A stretch of 6,297 nt of DNA from Bacteroidales bacterium UBA3543 (GTDB lineage Bacteria; Bacteroidota; Bacteroidia; Bacteroidales; UBA932). Position numbers and translations under genes: made by a program. The stretch is from assembly GCA_002376715.1 (NCBI GenBank), contig DFOK01000075.1, forward strand, positions 1 through 6,297, in the 5' to 3' direction. Under the pieces are notes generated by a model. It was given only the letters and a program-made list of their open reading frames with translations, was not told the origin of the DNA and made no database searches. Of this stretch, positions 6,254 to 6,297 are shown in pieces. Every line of letters begins with the position of its first letter. Within the stretch, counting starts at the first letter, position 1.

Positions 6254-6297
6254 ATGCAAAACAAGTTGCAGGAACTTACAGACAAGCTCTATAACGA
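6254..6297 (+). CDS. Start of a gene, probably V-type ATP synthase subunit E (partial)
   Basis: Only 14 codons plus two bases are inside the window, reading M-Q-N-K-L-Q-E-L-T-D-K-L-Y-N. This amphipathic, helix-forming start resembles the first residues of the protein that opens V/A-type ATPase operons in Bacteroidales and is annotated there as subunit E or as hypothetical. Subunit E forms part of the peripheral stalk. The identification rests on memory of a very short stretch and on a fresh promoter and terminator boundary just upstream, so it is tentative. If right, genes for further V-type ATPase subunits should follow on the same strand. The reading frame runs off the window edge with no stop. 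Confidence 0.5.
   Translation, partial: MQNKLQELTDKLYN

Overview
The window looks like a chromosomal segment of a Bacteroidales (Bacteroidota) bacterium. The evidence is the typical Bacteroidota gene set and protein sequences, two sequences matching the phylum-specific -7 promoter box (TAnnTTTG), and start codons that mostly lack a Shine-Dalgarno sequence. I cannot name the genus. All genes lie on the + strand and no mobile element, RNA gene or CRISPR array is visible. No gene-free stretch exceeds 150 bases.

Layout. Positions 13-1441 hold two tightly spaced genes: a membrane-anchored TPR protein and a YebC/TACO1-family protein, closed by a clear intrinsic terminator (about 1465-1494). After a 144-base gap containing a Bacteroidota-type promoter comes a five-gene operon (1586-6128): methylmalonyl-CoA epimerase, the carboxyltransferase alpha subunit MmdA, a membrane protein at the OadG/MmdD position that carries an unusual lamin-tail-like extracytoplasmic domain, the biotin carrier MmdC, and the Na+-translocating membrane subunit MmdB. 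A strong 15-bp hairpin terminator (6149-6185) ends this operon. It is followed at once by a second Bacteroidota-type promoter and the first 14 codons of a gene that is probably V-type ATP synthase subunit E.

How the genes work together. The epimerase converts (R)- to (S)-methylmalonyl-CoA. The MmdA/OadG-like/MmdC/MmdB complex then decarboxylates it to propionyl-CoA and uses the free energy to pump Na+ out of the cell. This is the energy-conserving end of the succinate-to-propionate fermentation typical of Bacteroidales. No biotin carboxylase gene is present and a MmdB-type membrane subunit is, so the decarboxylase pump is a better reading than an ATP-dependent propionyl-CoA carboxylase. The following V-type ATPase gene, if correctly identified, would place a possible Na+ (or H+) consumer next to the Na+ pump.

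I see no wholly undescribed system. The least ordinary element is the lamin-tail domain built into the small membrane subunit of the pump.
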